Shown here: positions 35,088 through 42,765 of the stretch, one piece after another
Layout of the letters: each line of letters starts with the position of its first letter
Position numbering within the stretch: position 1 is the stretch's first letter
The notes under the pieces: model-generated
What the model saw: the letters and a program-made list of their open reading frames with translations, nothing else
What the model was told of the DNA's origin: nothing
Database searches by the model: none
Source: Planctomycetota bacterium
Lineage (GTDB): Bacteria; Planctomycetota; Planctomycetia; Pirellulales; PLA5
DNA length: 42,795 nucleotides
Reading direction: 5' to 3'
Assembly: GCA_003576845.1 (NCBI GenBank)
Contig: QEVJ01000040.1
Coordinates: 1 to 42,795, forward strand
Position numbers and translations under genes: made by a program

Positions 35088-35114
35088 CCCCCGACCCCCG
35101 ACTCCCGACCCCCG
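35073..35114. repeat. Heptanucleotide repeat, six units of ACCCCCG
   Basis: Six perfect-length units (acccccg, acccctg, acccccg, acccccg, actcccg, acccccg) fill the gap between two convergent genes. The stop codon of the LigD-like gene lies within the second and third units, and the stop of the minus-strand gene begins 3 bp after the array. Confidence 0.93.
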
Positions 35115-35116
35115 TT

Positions 35117-36511
35117 CTACCGCCCCCCGACAATCAGAAACTCCCCGCTCGGCGAAAACGCCTCGCCCGGCGCAAACGTGTCCGTCTTCACCGGCTCGAT
35201 CAGCGACGTGATGCTGCCCCGCGTCACGAGCCCGATCGGCTTGCCGTTCTCCACCACGACCAGCACCGAGCCGCTCCCGCGCACGAAGAAGTCCATCAAG
35301 TCGTTGAACGACGTTTCGGGCTGATAGCGCGGCACGGTCTTCGACATGACGTCGCGCACACGGCGAGTTTCGCTGTTCCGCCCCGTCGGCAAGTCCGCAA
35401 CCGCATCGTCCGAGAGCAACCCGGCCAGCGCCCCCGATTTCTCCGTGACGGGCAGCGTCGTCGCGCCCGTCCGGCGGAACTTCGCGGCCGCCTGCATCAG
35501 CGTATCGTCCACGTGCAGCGCCGCGGCGCAAGGAATCATCACGTCGCGGGCGGTCGTGTCCTCGAACAGCTTGCCCGGCGCCGCGAGTTCCGTCCACAGC
35601 AATTCTTCATCGGCAAACTGCCCGGAGTGGGCCACGGCGTCCCGGCCCGACGTCTTTGCCGCCACGACCGCCTGCCGTGCCCGGTCGAGAAGCGCGTCGG
35701 CCGATTCGGTCGATTGCCATTCCGCGACGACGCCGCACGATGCGGTTAGGCCGAGCGGGCTTTCCGAGCCGCCCAGTTCGAGCTTCGCGATCTCCTGTCG
35801 GGCAAGTTCCGCCCACGCCACCGCATCCTGGTCGCGCTCGTCACCCAGCCACACGGCGAACCGATCCGCTTCCAGCCGAGCGACCAGATCGTTCGGATCG
35901 GTGAGTTTCTTGAGCAATGCGGCGACGGCCACGAGTGCCCCGTCGGCCGCTTCCCGTCCCGCGACGATCGCCACCCGGCTGAACCAGTCGAGATCGATCA
36001 GCACGAGTCCCGCCGGGCGCGGTTGCGATTGATGGGCCAGCGCGTGCCGCAATTTTTCGACGAAGCCTTCGCGATTCGCCAGATTGGTAAGCGGATCGAC
36101 CCGCGATTGCATCGCGACGCGGCGTTCGACCTCGGCCAGCCGCGCCGCGGAACGCAGCCGCGCGAGAAACTCGCCGTACACGACCGGCTTGATCAGAAAA
36201 TCGTCGACGCCCGCTTCCAGCGCCGACGTGACCGATTCGGCGTCCGCGGCGCCGCCGAACAGCAGGACGTAAGCCTGTTCGCCGCCGTCGCTCCCGCGCA
36301 GACGCCGGCAGAACTCGACGCCCCCTTCGCCGCCGAACGCATCGTCGACCACCACCAGCGCCGGTCGACGCGCCTCCCACGCCGCGAATGCCGCGTCCGG
36401 CTCGGCGGCCGCGCACACGTCGTAGCCGAACTCCTTGAGAAACCGCGAGACGTGCCGGACGAGCTGCGCCTCGTGGGTCGCCAACAGTACGGACAACGGT
36501 TTACCGGCCAT
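35117..36511 (-). CDS. Receiver / degenerate GGDEF / double-CBS protein (464 aa)
   Basis: Residues 1-125 form a response-regulator receiver with phospho-acceptor D56 (ALVVVDDAF) and the conserved Lys in FLIKPV (K108). Residues 135-295 have a GGDEF fold: DPLTNLANREGF and LVLIDLDWFSRV are typical, but the signature reads E-A-D-R-F (214-218) where G-G-D-E-F is expected. Diguanylate cyclase activity is therefore unlikely. Two CBS domains follow (about 312-375 and 390-455; ARDVMIPCAAALHVDDTLMQ and SVLVVVENGKPIGLVTRGSI), which usually bind adenosine nucleotides. It would combine a phosphorylation input with nucleotide sensing. The gene is divergent from the FHA/EAL gene. The start MAGKPLSVLL is set by the receiver; 145 upstream codons are non-coding in appearance. 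No histidine kinase is near. Confidence 0.92.
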   Translation of the reverse strand: MAGKPLSVLLATHEAQLVRHVSRFLKEFGYDVCAAAEPDAAFAAWEARRPALVVVDDAFGGEGGVEFCRRLRGSDGGEQAYVLLFGGAADAESVTSALEAGVDDFLIKPVVYGEFLARLRSAARLAEVERRVAMQSRVDPLTNLANREGFVEKLRHALAHQSQPRPAGLVLIDLDWFSRVAIVAGREAADGALVAVAALLKKLTDPNDLVARLEADRFAVWLGDERDQDAVAWAELARQEIAKLELGGSESPLGLTASCGVVAEWQSTESADALLDRARQAVVAAKTSGRDAVAHSGQFADEELLWTELAAPGKLFEDTTARDVMIPCAAALHVDDTLMQAAAKFRRTGATTLPVTEKSGALAGLLSDDAVADLPTGRNSETRRVRDVMSKTVPRYQPETSFNDLMDFFVRGSGSVLVVVENGKPIGLVTRGSITSLIEPVKTDTFAPGEAFSPSGEFLIVGGR

Positions 36512-36972
36512 ACGATTTCCAGCGCTTGCAATAAGGCGCCGCACCCGCCGCGAAACGGTCCGCGGCCCAATGCGACGTAATAAGACGTGATAGGAATCGG
36601 CCAAGACGTGAGCGCGCGCGGTCCGTCGCGCTTTCATTGCAAACCTATCATACGCAGCCGCCACAACGCCCGAACGCGCCGCGACTTTTTGCCGACCCCG
36701 CTTCCGATCCTCGCGGCGAAGCCGGTTATCGCGAAATTTCGCGTTATGCCGAACGCGAACCGACGTAACGCCCAGGCCAACCCCGCCGGGGGCGAAAACC
36801 GAACCGATCCGGCCGTTTTTCCGGACGCCGAATGCTATGTTTCCAAAGCCGGAGATCCGGCGCTCACTTCGCTTGCGCAAATGATTTGGCGCGATCGGCC
36901 GTACTCGCAATGCCGCGCCCGGCGATGGCCGCCGCGCTCGGCACACTCACTTCAACCGACGGTGCACTTCGT
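36512..36972. other. Divergent control region of the REC-GGDEF-CBS and FHA-EAL genes
   Basis: About 460 bp between two divergent signalling genes. Three GACGT-boxes in the same direction (gacgtaat at 36574, gacgtgat at 36584, gacgtgag at 36605) are spaced 10 and 21 bp apart, one and two helical turns, which would suit a regulator bound to one face of the DNA. No consensus promoter hexamers are clear. No gene is supported. Confidence 0.45.
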
Positions 36973-38103
36973 ATGTCCTCTCGCACGCAAGTCATGCCGG
37001 ATTCCGCCATCGGCGCGCCTTGGCTCGAACGCGAAACGACGTTCGGCGAACCCGCCGAGAAAGTCTGGCTCGCCCAATTTCCCTTCACCATCGGCCGCCA
37101 GGAATCCGCCGACCACTCGATCAACTCGACCCGCGTGTCGCGCGAGCACTGCCGCATCTCGCGAACCAGCAAAGGATTCAAGATCCGCGACTTGGGAAGC
37201 ACCAACGGCACCTACGTTAACGGCGAGCGCATCGACGAAGTCCCACTCGTCGACGGCGACCTCGTCAGCGTCGCCGACATGGAGTTCACCTTCTTTTCCG
37301 GCGAGTCGTCCGCCGTCGACGCGGCAACCCAACGAATCGCGCCCAAGCAGAACAACGCGGCCGACGACGCCGTCGGCGACAGCCTCGTGCAAACCGTCCG
37401 CTGGATGAACGAAACCGTAACGCAGGGCGGATTGCAGACCACCTTTCAACGCATCGTGGCCCTCGAAGGAGGCCAGACCTTCGGCTGGGACGTCGTCGTG
37501 TTCGATCCGGCCGACGCCATCGAACAGGCTGCCCAAGCGCTCCTCGCCGGCACCGATTGCCGCGTCACCCGCCGCGCCCGACAAGTCTCCCGCCTGGTCG
37601 CCGTCGAACGAATCGCCGCCGCACGCGTCGCGGGCCGGGCCTTGCTCCGCGTCGACCCCATCGAGCTGGGCGATCGCAATCTCGCATCCCGCATCGGCAA
37701 GCTCGCAAATCTCCTCGGCCGAGGAAGAATCGTCGTCGATCTCGACGAAAGCGTCACGCACGACGCCCGCGCGTTTCGCGCGTTCTACGAAGCCATGGCC
37801 GAACGCGACGTGGCCGTCTCGCTCCGCGGTTTCGCCGCCGGCCGCGCGCAGATGGCCGACTACGCCGAATGCCCGCCGCAGTTCGTCCGCTTCGCGCCGC
37901 AGATGACCAGCGACCTTCCCGGAAGCTCGCGGCGAAAGAAGCAAGTCCAAGCCGCGATCGAAGCCGCCGGCGAACTCGACGCCCAGATCATCGTCACCAA
38001 CATCGCCGACAACGAACACGCGGAACTATGCCGAGAGTTGGGCTGCCACCTCGCCGTCGGCCCGCTCTACGGCGCAGCCCACCACACGCCGCAAGTCCGG
38101 TAG
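36973..38103 (+). CDS. FHA / degenerate EAL protein (376 aa)
   Basis: Residues 30-110 are an FHA domain, which binds phosphothreonine: FTIGRQESADHSI (G41, R42), RVSREHCRI (S56, H59) and GSTNGTYVNG (N78, G79) are all kept. Residues 150-370 have an EAL-phosphodiesterase fold: FQRIVALEGGQTFGWDVVVF occupies the place of the catalytic E-A-L motif, which here reads D-V-V (173-175), and IVVDLDESV replaces a metal-binding strand. Cyclic-di-GMP hydrolysis is therefore unlikely; binding remains possible. It lies 56 bp before the kinase-tubulin gene on the same strand, so the FHA domain probably reads phosphothreonine made by that kinase. The start MSSRTQVMPD is chosen nearest the FHA domain; upstream ATGs exist in frame. 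Confidence 0.92.
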   Translation: MSSRTQVMPDSAIGAPWLERETTFGEPAEKVWLAQFPFTIGRQESADHSINSTRVSREHCRISRTSKGFKIRDLGSTNGTYVNGERIDEVPLVDGDLVSVADMEFTFFSGESSAVDAATQRIAPKQNNAADDAVGDSLVQTVRWMNETVTQGGLQTTFQRIVALEGGQTFGWDVVVFDPADAIEQAAQALLAGTDCRVTRRARQVSRLVAVERIAAARVAGRALLRVDPIELGDRNLASRIGKLANLLGRGRIVVDLDESVTHDARAFRAFYEAMAERDVAVSLRGFAAGRAQMADYAECPPQFVRFAPQMTSDLPGSSRRKKQVQAAIEAAGELDAQIIVTNIADNEHAELCRELGCHLAVGPLYGAAHHTPQVR

Positions 38104-38120
38104 CCGTGTTTTGCTCGTGT

Positions 38121-38162
38121 TCCCCCAACCCCTGACTCCCGACCCCTGATCCCCGACCTGTG
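38121..38162. repeat. Heptanucleotide repeat ending in the kinase-tubulin start codon
   Basis: Six 7-bp units (cccccaa, acccctg, actcccg, acccctg, atccccg, acctgtg). The last three bases of the final unit are the GTG start codon of the next gene. The same acccctg/actcccg word is used at 35.1 kb. Confidence 0.88.
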
Positions 38163-41081
38163 TCGCTTCACAACGTTCAAATCTCCGAACCGATCGCCGG
38201 ATATCTGCTCCGCGAGCGGATCGGCGCCGGCGGCTACGGCGAGGTCTGGAAAGCCGACGCGCCCGGCGGCCTCGTCAAGGCCGTCAAGCTCGTCTACGGC
38301 TATCTGAACGAAGAGCGGGCAACCACCGAACTCAAAGCGTTCAACCGCATCAAGCAGGTGCGGCATCCGTTCCTCCTCTCGCTCGAACGCATCGAGGTCG
38401 TCGAAGGCCAACTGGTGATCGTCACCGAATTGGCCGACAGCAGCATGAAGGATTGGTACGAGGAATGCCGCAAGGCGGGCCTGCCCGGCATTCCCCGCGA
38501 CGAGCTCATCGGCTATCTCCGCGACGCCGCCGACGCGCTCGACTACATGTCGAACCACTTCTCGCTGCAACACCTCGACGTCAAGCCCGAAAACCTGCTC
38601 CTCGTCGCCGGGCACGTCAAGGTCGGAGACTTCGGACTCGTGAAAGACCTGCGCGACGGAACCGCGTCGCTCATGCAGGGCATGACCCCGATCTACGCGC
38701 CCCCCGAAGTCTTCGACGGCCGCGCCACGACGCAAAGCGATCAGTACAGCCTGGCGATCGTGTTCCAGGAAATGCTCACCGGGCAATTGCCGTTCCCGGG
38801 ACGGACGCTCGCCCAACTCGCTTCACAACATCTGCACAGTCCGCCGCGCCTCAACATGCTCCCCGCAGCCGATCGGCCGATCATCGGCCGAGCGCTGTCG
38901 AAGGACCCGGCCGCGCGGTTCAAGGATTGCCGCGAGATGGTCGAGTCGCTCGCGACGGCCGGACGCGCGGCCGCCGCCGGCCCAAAGGACGACGCCGACG
39001 AAGCCGAAGTCGGCACGAAATCGATTCTCACCAAAGCCACGGCCGTCTTCGACGGCGGCGCAGCGAAGAAAACCCCGAAGCAATCGCCGCCCCAAGAGGA
39101 AGGCTCGACCCAAGCCTGGCCCGGCGGAATCGGCGAAGACGCGGACGACGACGAGGACGTCCGTCGATCGCGAGCGGTTTCGATTCCGCGATTCAAGCCG
39201 CCGCCGCGCGCCGCTGTCCCAACCTGCGGCGAAGTCATCGAAGCCCAGCTCGAAACGTCGTTTTCGCCGCTGCCGCCCATCGATGCCCCCCAAGGACCCG
39301 CGAAGCTGCGGCCAACGCTGTTCGTCGCCGTCGGCGGCGCGGCAGGCAAGGCGCTGATCCAACTGCGAACGCGGATGGAGGAACGCTTCGGCCAGCTCGA
39401 CGCCGGCTCGGCCGTGCAATTCCTACTCATCGACACCGACACCGCCGCCATGTCGGAATTGATTCGCGGTGGCGATTCGCCGCTGTTGCGCCCGCACGAA
39501 GCGCTCCAAGTGCCGCTGCGACGCACGCAAGACTATCGCGCGAACTCCAAGCGGTTCCTCCAATGGCTCAGTCGCCGTTGGCTCTACAACATTCCGCGCA
39601 GCCAGCTCACCGAGGGCCTGCGCCCGCTCGGCCGATTGGCGTTCGTCGACCACTTCGACGATATCCGCCGCCGCATCGAAAACGCCCTCGACGCGATGGC
39701 CTCGCCCGAAGCCCTCGCAGCCCTCGCCGAACGAGCCGCCGCGCAGGTCGCAGCCGACGAACCGCGCGTCGTCGTGCTCGCGGCGATTTCGGGCGGCACC
39801 GGCGGTGGTATGGTTTTCGACGTGGCCTACACGGCACGCCGCCTGCTCGAACAACGAAACCTCTCCGACCGCTTCGTCACCGGAGTGCTGATCCATTCGA
39901 CCGACTGGCACGCGACCAACCGCGAGCTCGCCATCACGAACGCATACGGCTCGATCGCCGAACTCTACCACTACATGAGCAACGGCGGACAATATCCCGG
40001 CGACACGATCTGCGGTCTGCCCCCGCGGACCGAAGACGGGGCGCCCTTCGCCGAAACCTATCTCGTCCACTTGGGCGACAGCCTCAGCAACGAAGACTAC
40101 CAGCAGCAGCTCGACAACGTAGCCGAGTATTTGTACCGCGACACCGCGACCGCGGCGTCGGCGACGCTCGATGCCTGCCGCCAGCAAAGCGTGCGGCGCT
40201 CGACGCAATCCAAGTTCGACGTGTTCGTGCGGACGTTCGGCCTGGTGCACTGCCGCGTCGCGCCTTCCGATGCGACCGCCGCGGTCGAGAAGCTTTGCAA
40301 GTCGGTGATTGCGGACATCTTCGGAGCGCCGGCCCAACGCGACGCTTCCGCCGCCGCCGAGACTTCCGGCTGGTCCCGGCGGGCACGGGGCGAAGCGCTC
40401 TCCACGCGCGCCGCCAAACACCTCGACAGCCTGCTCCAACCGATCAAGAAGAGCGAGTCGGCCGAAGACGCCGGCGCCGTGTCCCGCACCCTCGTCGCAA
40501 CCGCGCTCGACGAAGCCCTCGCGCCCGTCGCCGCCGAGCTCGTCGATGCCCATCGCGCGGCCGCATCCGAAGCCGAGATGCTCGCCGCCGCCGGCGCCCT
40601 GGGAACACAGGTCGAAGCGATTGTCGGCGAAGTCTTTGCGGCGGCCCAGCAGAAGGTCGCCGAAGCCGCGCGGCGCCTCGACCTCGCGGCGCTCGTCCGC
40701 TCGCAGCATCAAGACGAGCAGCGCACGATTCCACTGTTGCCCGCCTGGGTCGATCGCGCCACGCCTTGCCTTCCCGGCGGCGCGGCCGCGCGGCGGTTGG
40801 TCGTGTGCGCCTCCGCAGAATCGTCCGCCCAGGAACTTTGCCAATCGATCGAGCAACTTTGCGGCCAAACGTCGAATCTGGTCACGGGCGACGATGCGGG
40901 CCTGGCCCTGATCTACGAAACCGAGCAGGTTTCGCTCGCCCAATTCGCGGCCGGAATCGCCGAATATCGCAGCGAATACGCCGACGTCGCCCGCCGCCTG
41001 CACACCCGCGTCGACATCGAATGGGCGCCGCTCCCCGACGTCCGCCCCGCCGCGCCCCAACCGCCGCCGACGCCGCAATGA
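38160..41081 (+). CDS. Ser/Thr protein kinase fused to a tubulin/FtsZ-like GTPase domain (973 aa)
   Basis: Residues 1-275 are a Hanks-type kinase: glycine loop IGAGGYGEVW (21-30), K43, HLDVKPEN (138-145; Leu replaces the usual Arg of H-R-D, so a non-RD kinase), DFG (157-159), APPE (180-183). Catalytic Lys and both Asp are present, so activity is expected. A charged, Pro-rich linker follows to about 380. From 384 on the sequence has nucleotide-binding loops of the tubulin superfamily: VGGAAGKAL (391-399), LLIDTD (422-427) and the tubulin signature GGTGGG (545-550). This matches the tubulin-like (Tubulin_2) group. No clear N-x-D-x-x-D catalytic loop is seen, so GTP hydrolysis is uncertain. No membrane helix. 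The start is GTG, formed by the last unit of a heptad repeat, with no Shine-Dalgarno sequence. It likely works with the upstream FHA protein. Confidence 0.88.
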   Translation: MSLHNVQISEPIAGYLLRERIGAGGYGEVWKADAPGGLVKAVKLVYGYLNEERATTELKAFNRIKQVRHPFLLSLERIEVVEGQLVIVTELADSSMKDWYEECRKAGLPGIPRDELIGYLRDAADALDYMSNHFSLQHLDVKPENLLLVAGHVKVGDFGLVKDLRDGTASLMQGMTPIYAPPEVFDGRATTQSDQYSLAIVFQEMLTGQLPFPGRTLAQLASQHLHSPPRLNMLPAADRPIIGRALSKDPAARFKDCREMVESLATAGRAAAAGPKDDADEAEVGTKSILTKATAVFDGGAAKKTPKQSPPQEEGSTQAWPGGIGEDADDDEDVRRSRAVSIPRFKPPPRAAVPTCGEVIEAQLETSFSPLPPIDAPQGPAKLRPTLFVAVGGAAGKALIQLRTRMEERFGQLDAGSAVQFLLIDTDTAAMSELIRGGDSPLLRPHEALQVPLRRTQDYRANSKRFLQWLSRRWLYNIPRSQLTEGLRPLGRLAFVDHFDDIRRRIENALDAMASPEALAALAERAAAQVAADEPRVVVLAAISGGTGGGMVFDVAYTARRLLEQRNLSDRFVTGVLIHSTDWHATNRELAITNAYGSIAELYHYMSNGGQYPGDTICGLPPRTEDGAPFAETYLVHLGDSLSNEDYQQQLDNVAEYLYRDTATAASATLDACRQQSVRRSTQSKFDVFVRTFGLVHCRVAPSDATAAVEKLCKSVIADIFGAPAQRDASAAAETSGWSRRARGEALSTRAAKHLDSLLQPIKKSESAEDAGAVSRTLVATALDEALAPVAAELVDAHRAAASEAEMLAAAGALGTQVEAIVGEVFAAAQQKVAEAARRLDLAALVRSQHQDEQRTIPLLPAWVDRATPCLPGGAAARRLVVCASAESSAQELCQSIEQLCGQTSNLVTGDDAGLALIYETEQVSLAQFAAGIAEYRSEYADVARRLHTRVDIEWAPLPDVRPAAPQPPPTPQ

Positions 41082-41139
41082 GCGACCCACCGGAAGCATC
41101 GCCGCTTCCCCGCGAGTCCTCTGACAAAGGTGAGAATTG

Positions 41140-41229
41140 GGGTGCCACTGCTGGCTTGTCCAGCAGTGAGGGTCGCCGTTGGACGTGGTCTCGCGATTCA
41201 CACGACTGGACAAGACAGTAGTGGTGCCC
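41140..41229. repeat. Inverted-repeat element between convergent genes
   Basis: Two 24-bp arms (41140-41163 and 41206-41229) pair with four mismatches; each reads gggYRccactRctg then cttgtccag. The left arm also holds a perfect small hairpin, ACTGCTGG-cttgt-CCAGCAGT (41147-41167). It lies between two convergent genes and may end transcription from both. It is REP/MITE-like in form. Confidence 0.75.
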
Positions 41230-41272
41230 AACACCAAGAAACATCGACATGGCACGGCGCGCCCACGCGCGC

Positions 41273-42622
41273 CTACTTCGGCGACGACTCCTGAACCGCC
41301 GCGTCCCGCAGCGTAGCGCGCGGCGACGCCGCCGACGAAGCGGCATCGGCAATCGGCAGCCGCCGCAACAACCAATCGCTCTCGCGGCTCGCCGGGATTT
41401 GCACGTCGCTCGCAGGAACCAGCATCCGCACGATGCCCAAGGCCGGCTGCGGTTGACGCTCGGCTGGCAACAGCAGCGGCCCGAACGCATCGCGCACCAC
41501 GGCCAGCGACGCATCCGGCCCGTCGTTCAATTGCCGCGCCGCCGCGCTCGTTCCTTCCAGCCGGGCCGTTCCTTCCAACCGAGCGTTGCGTCCGTCGATG
41601 TCGAACGCAAACGCGAATTGTTCGTATTCGATCAAGTCGCGAGCATCGCGGGCATCGCTCGTCGCCATTCGCATCGCGAGCGATTGGGCAGCAGCTTCCA
41701 GAAGTGACCGGCCAACCACGCCCGGCCCCGCATCGCAGCGGCCCACCATGCGCGAGACGCGCCCCTCATCAAACGCCAGCTTCTGCAGCGTGATTTCGGC
41801 CTCGCCGCTCAGCTTGTGCCCAAACTGCCGCGTGACGAGCGCGTCGAGATCGGCCTGGACCAGCCGACCGGTCAACTCGCCGGTCCACGATTCATCGCTG
41901 CGATCCGTCGTGCTCGCCCAAAGCTGACCCGCAAACGTCGCCCGCTCGCCAAGGTGCGCCAGCGACGGGAACACGGTGCGGGCAACCGCTAGCGGAAGCG
42001 GCACGCCCCCCGTGCGAAGCTCCAGCCGCACGACGCCGGTCCCGGCGCCGTGCGAACGCTGCACGACCAGCAACGCCGGTTCGCCCGCATTCGCCCCGGG
42101 CAGCGAAAACCGCAGGCCCGCTCGCGAGGATTCGTCGCCGCACGTCAGTTGACCCGCCACATTACCCAGCGTGATCGCGTCGCCAGCAGCGCCGTGCAGC
42201 GTGACGCGGTCGATCGACAGGCGCACCGCCGGATGCCCGGTCGTTCGCCCGATCCGCAGCAGCCGATCCACCGCCCGCCAAAGGAGGTCGAGTTGCGTCG
42301 CGTCGACTTCCACACGCGGCGCAACCAGCGCGACGCCTTCGGCGAGTTCCGTCGCTTCGAGCGTCGCGATTTCCGCGATCACGCGGCGCGACCCAACGTC
42401 GCAGAGCACGACGCCCGAATAAACGACGACGCCCGGACGAGGATCGTCGATCGCGTCGATCGACACGGCAAGCTCAAACGCCGACGAAAGCTCCCGTTCC
42501 GCGTCGATAACACGATTCGGCGAACGAACGTGCGCCGCCCAAGCCAACACCGCGACCGTCGGCGCAACGCACAGCGCCAAAAATGCAACCCGACAAACGG
42601 TACGGCGGGTAGATTCGTGCAT
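41273..42622 (-). CDS. Membrane-anchored protein of unknown function (449 aa)
   Basis: I do not recognise the family. One N-terminal hydrophobic helix (about residues 11-29, VAFLALCVAPTVAVLAWAA) follows a short basic stretch, giving a single-pass anchor with the rest outside the cytosol. The remainder is rich in beta-type sequence with evenly spaced charged and hydrophobic residues (ELAVSIDAI, GVVVYSGVVL, ITLGNVAGQLTCG, FAGQLWAS), vaguely like AsmA-type repeat proteins; this is a weak resemblance only. The start MHESTRRT is chosen because the upstream codons are translated repeat. It converges on the kinase-tubulin gene. Confidence 0.75.
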   Translation of the reverse strand: MHESTRRTVCRVAFLALCVAPTVAVLAWAAHVRSPNRVIDAERELSSAFELAVSIDAIDDPRPGVVVYSGVVLCDVGSRRVIAEIATLEATELAEGVALVAPRVEVDATQLDLLWRAVDRLLRIGRTTGHPAVRLSIDRVTLHGAAGDAITLGNVAGQLTCGDESSRAGLRFSLPGANAGEPALLVVQRSHGAGTGVVRLELRTGGVPLPLAVARTVFPSLAHLGERATFAGQLWASTTDRSDESWTGELTGRLVQADLDALVTRQFGHKLSGEAEITLQKLAFDEGRVSRMVGRCDAGPGVVGRSLLEAAAQSLAMRMATSDARDARDLIEYEQFAFAFDIDGRNARLEGTARLEGTSAAARQLNDGPDASLAVVRDAFGPLLLPAERQPQPALGIVRMLVPASDVQIPASRESDWLLRRLPIADAASSAASPRATLRDAAVQESSPK

Positions 42623-42627
42623 GGAAT

Positions 42628-42765
42628 AGGGATCGGGATTCGGGATTCGGGGAAGGAATGGTGAATGGAAAATGGCGAATTGTGAGTTGTGAACGGCAAG
42701 CGTACCCGGCCCCCAATCATTCATTCACGATTCACAATTCACCATTTACGATTCGCCATTCGTTT
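42628..42765. repeat. Composite heptad element with inverted GTGAATG / CATTCAC arms
   Basis: GGATTCG-type units (about 42628-42653) run into gtgaatg-type units (to 42698). After about 20 bp of unique sequence, complementary attcacg/attcaca/attcacc units follow (42719-42765). It is the same design and the same words as the element at 2256-2500, forty kilobases away. It lies upstream of the membrane-anchored protein gene. Confidence 0.9.

Noticed and set aside
38453-41221. 922-codon open frame overlapping the kinase-tubulin gene
   Set aside because: Arg-rich translation in a shifted frame of a gene with clear kinase motifs. Only its last 47 codons lie outside that gene, and they cross an inverted repeat.
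39423-41375. 650-codon open frame on the minus strand
   Set aside because: Antisense to the tubulin-like half of the fusion gene; no recognisable feature.
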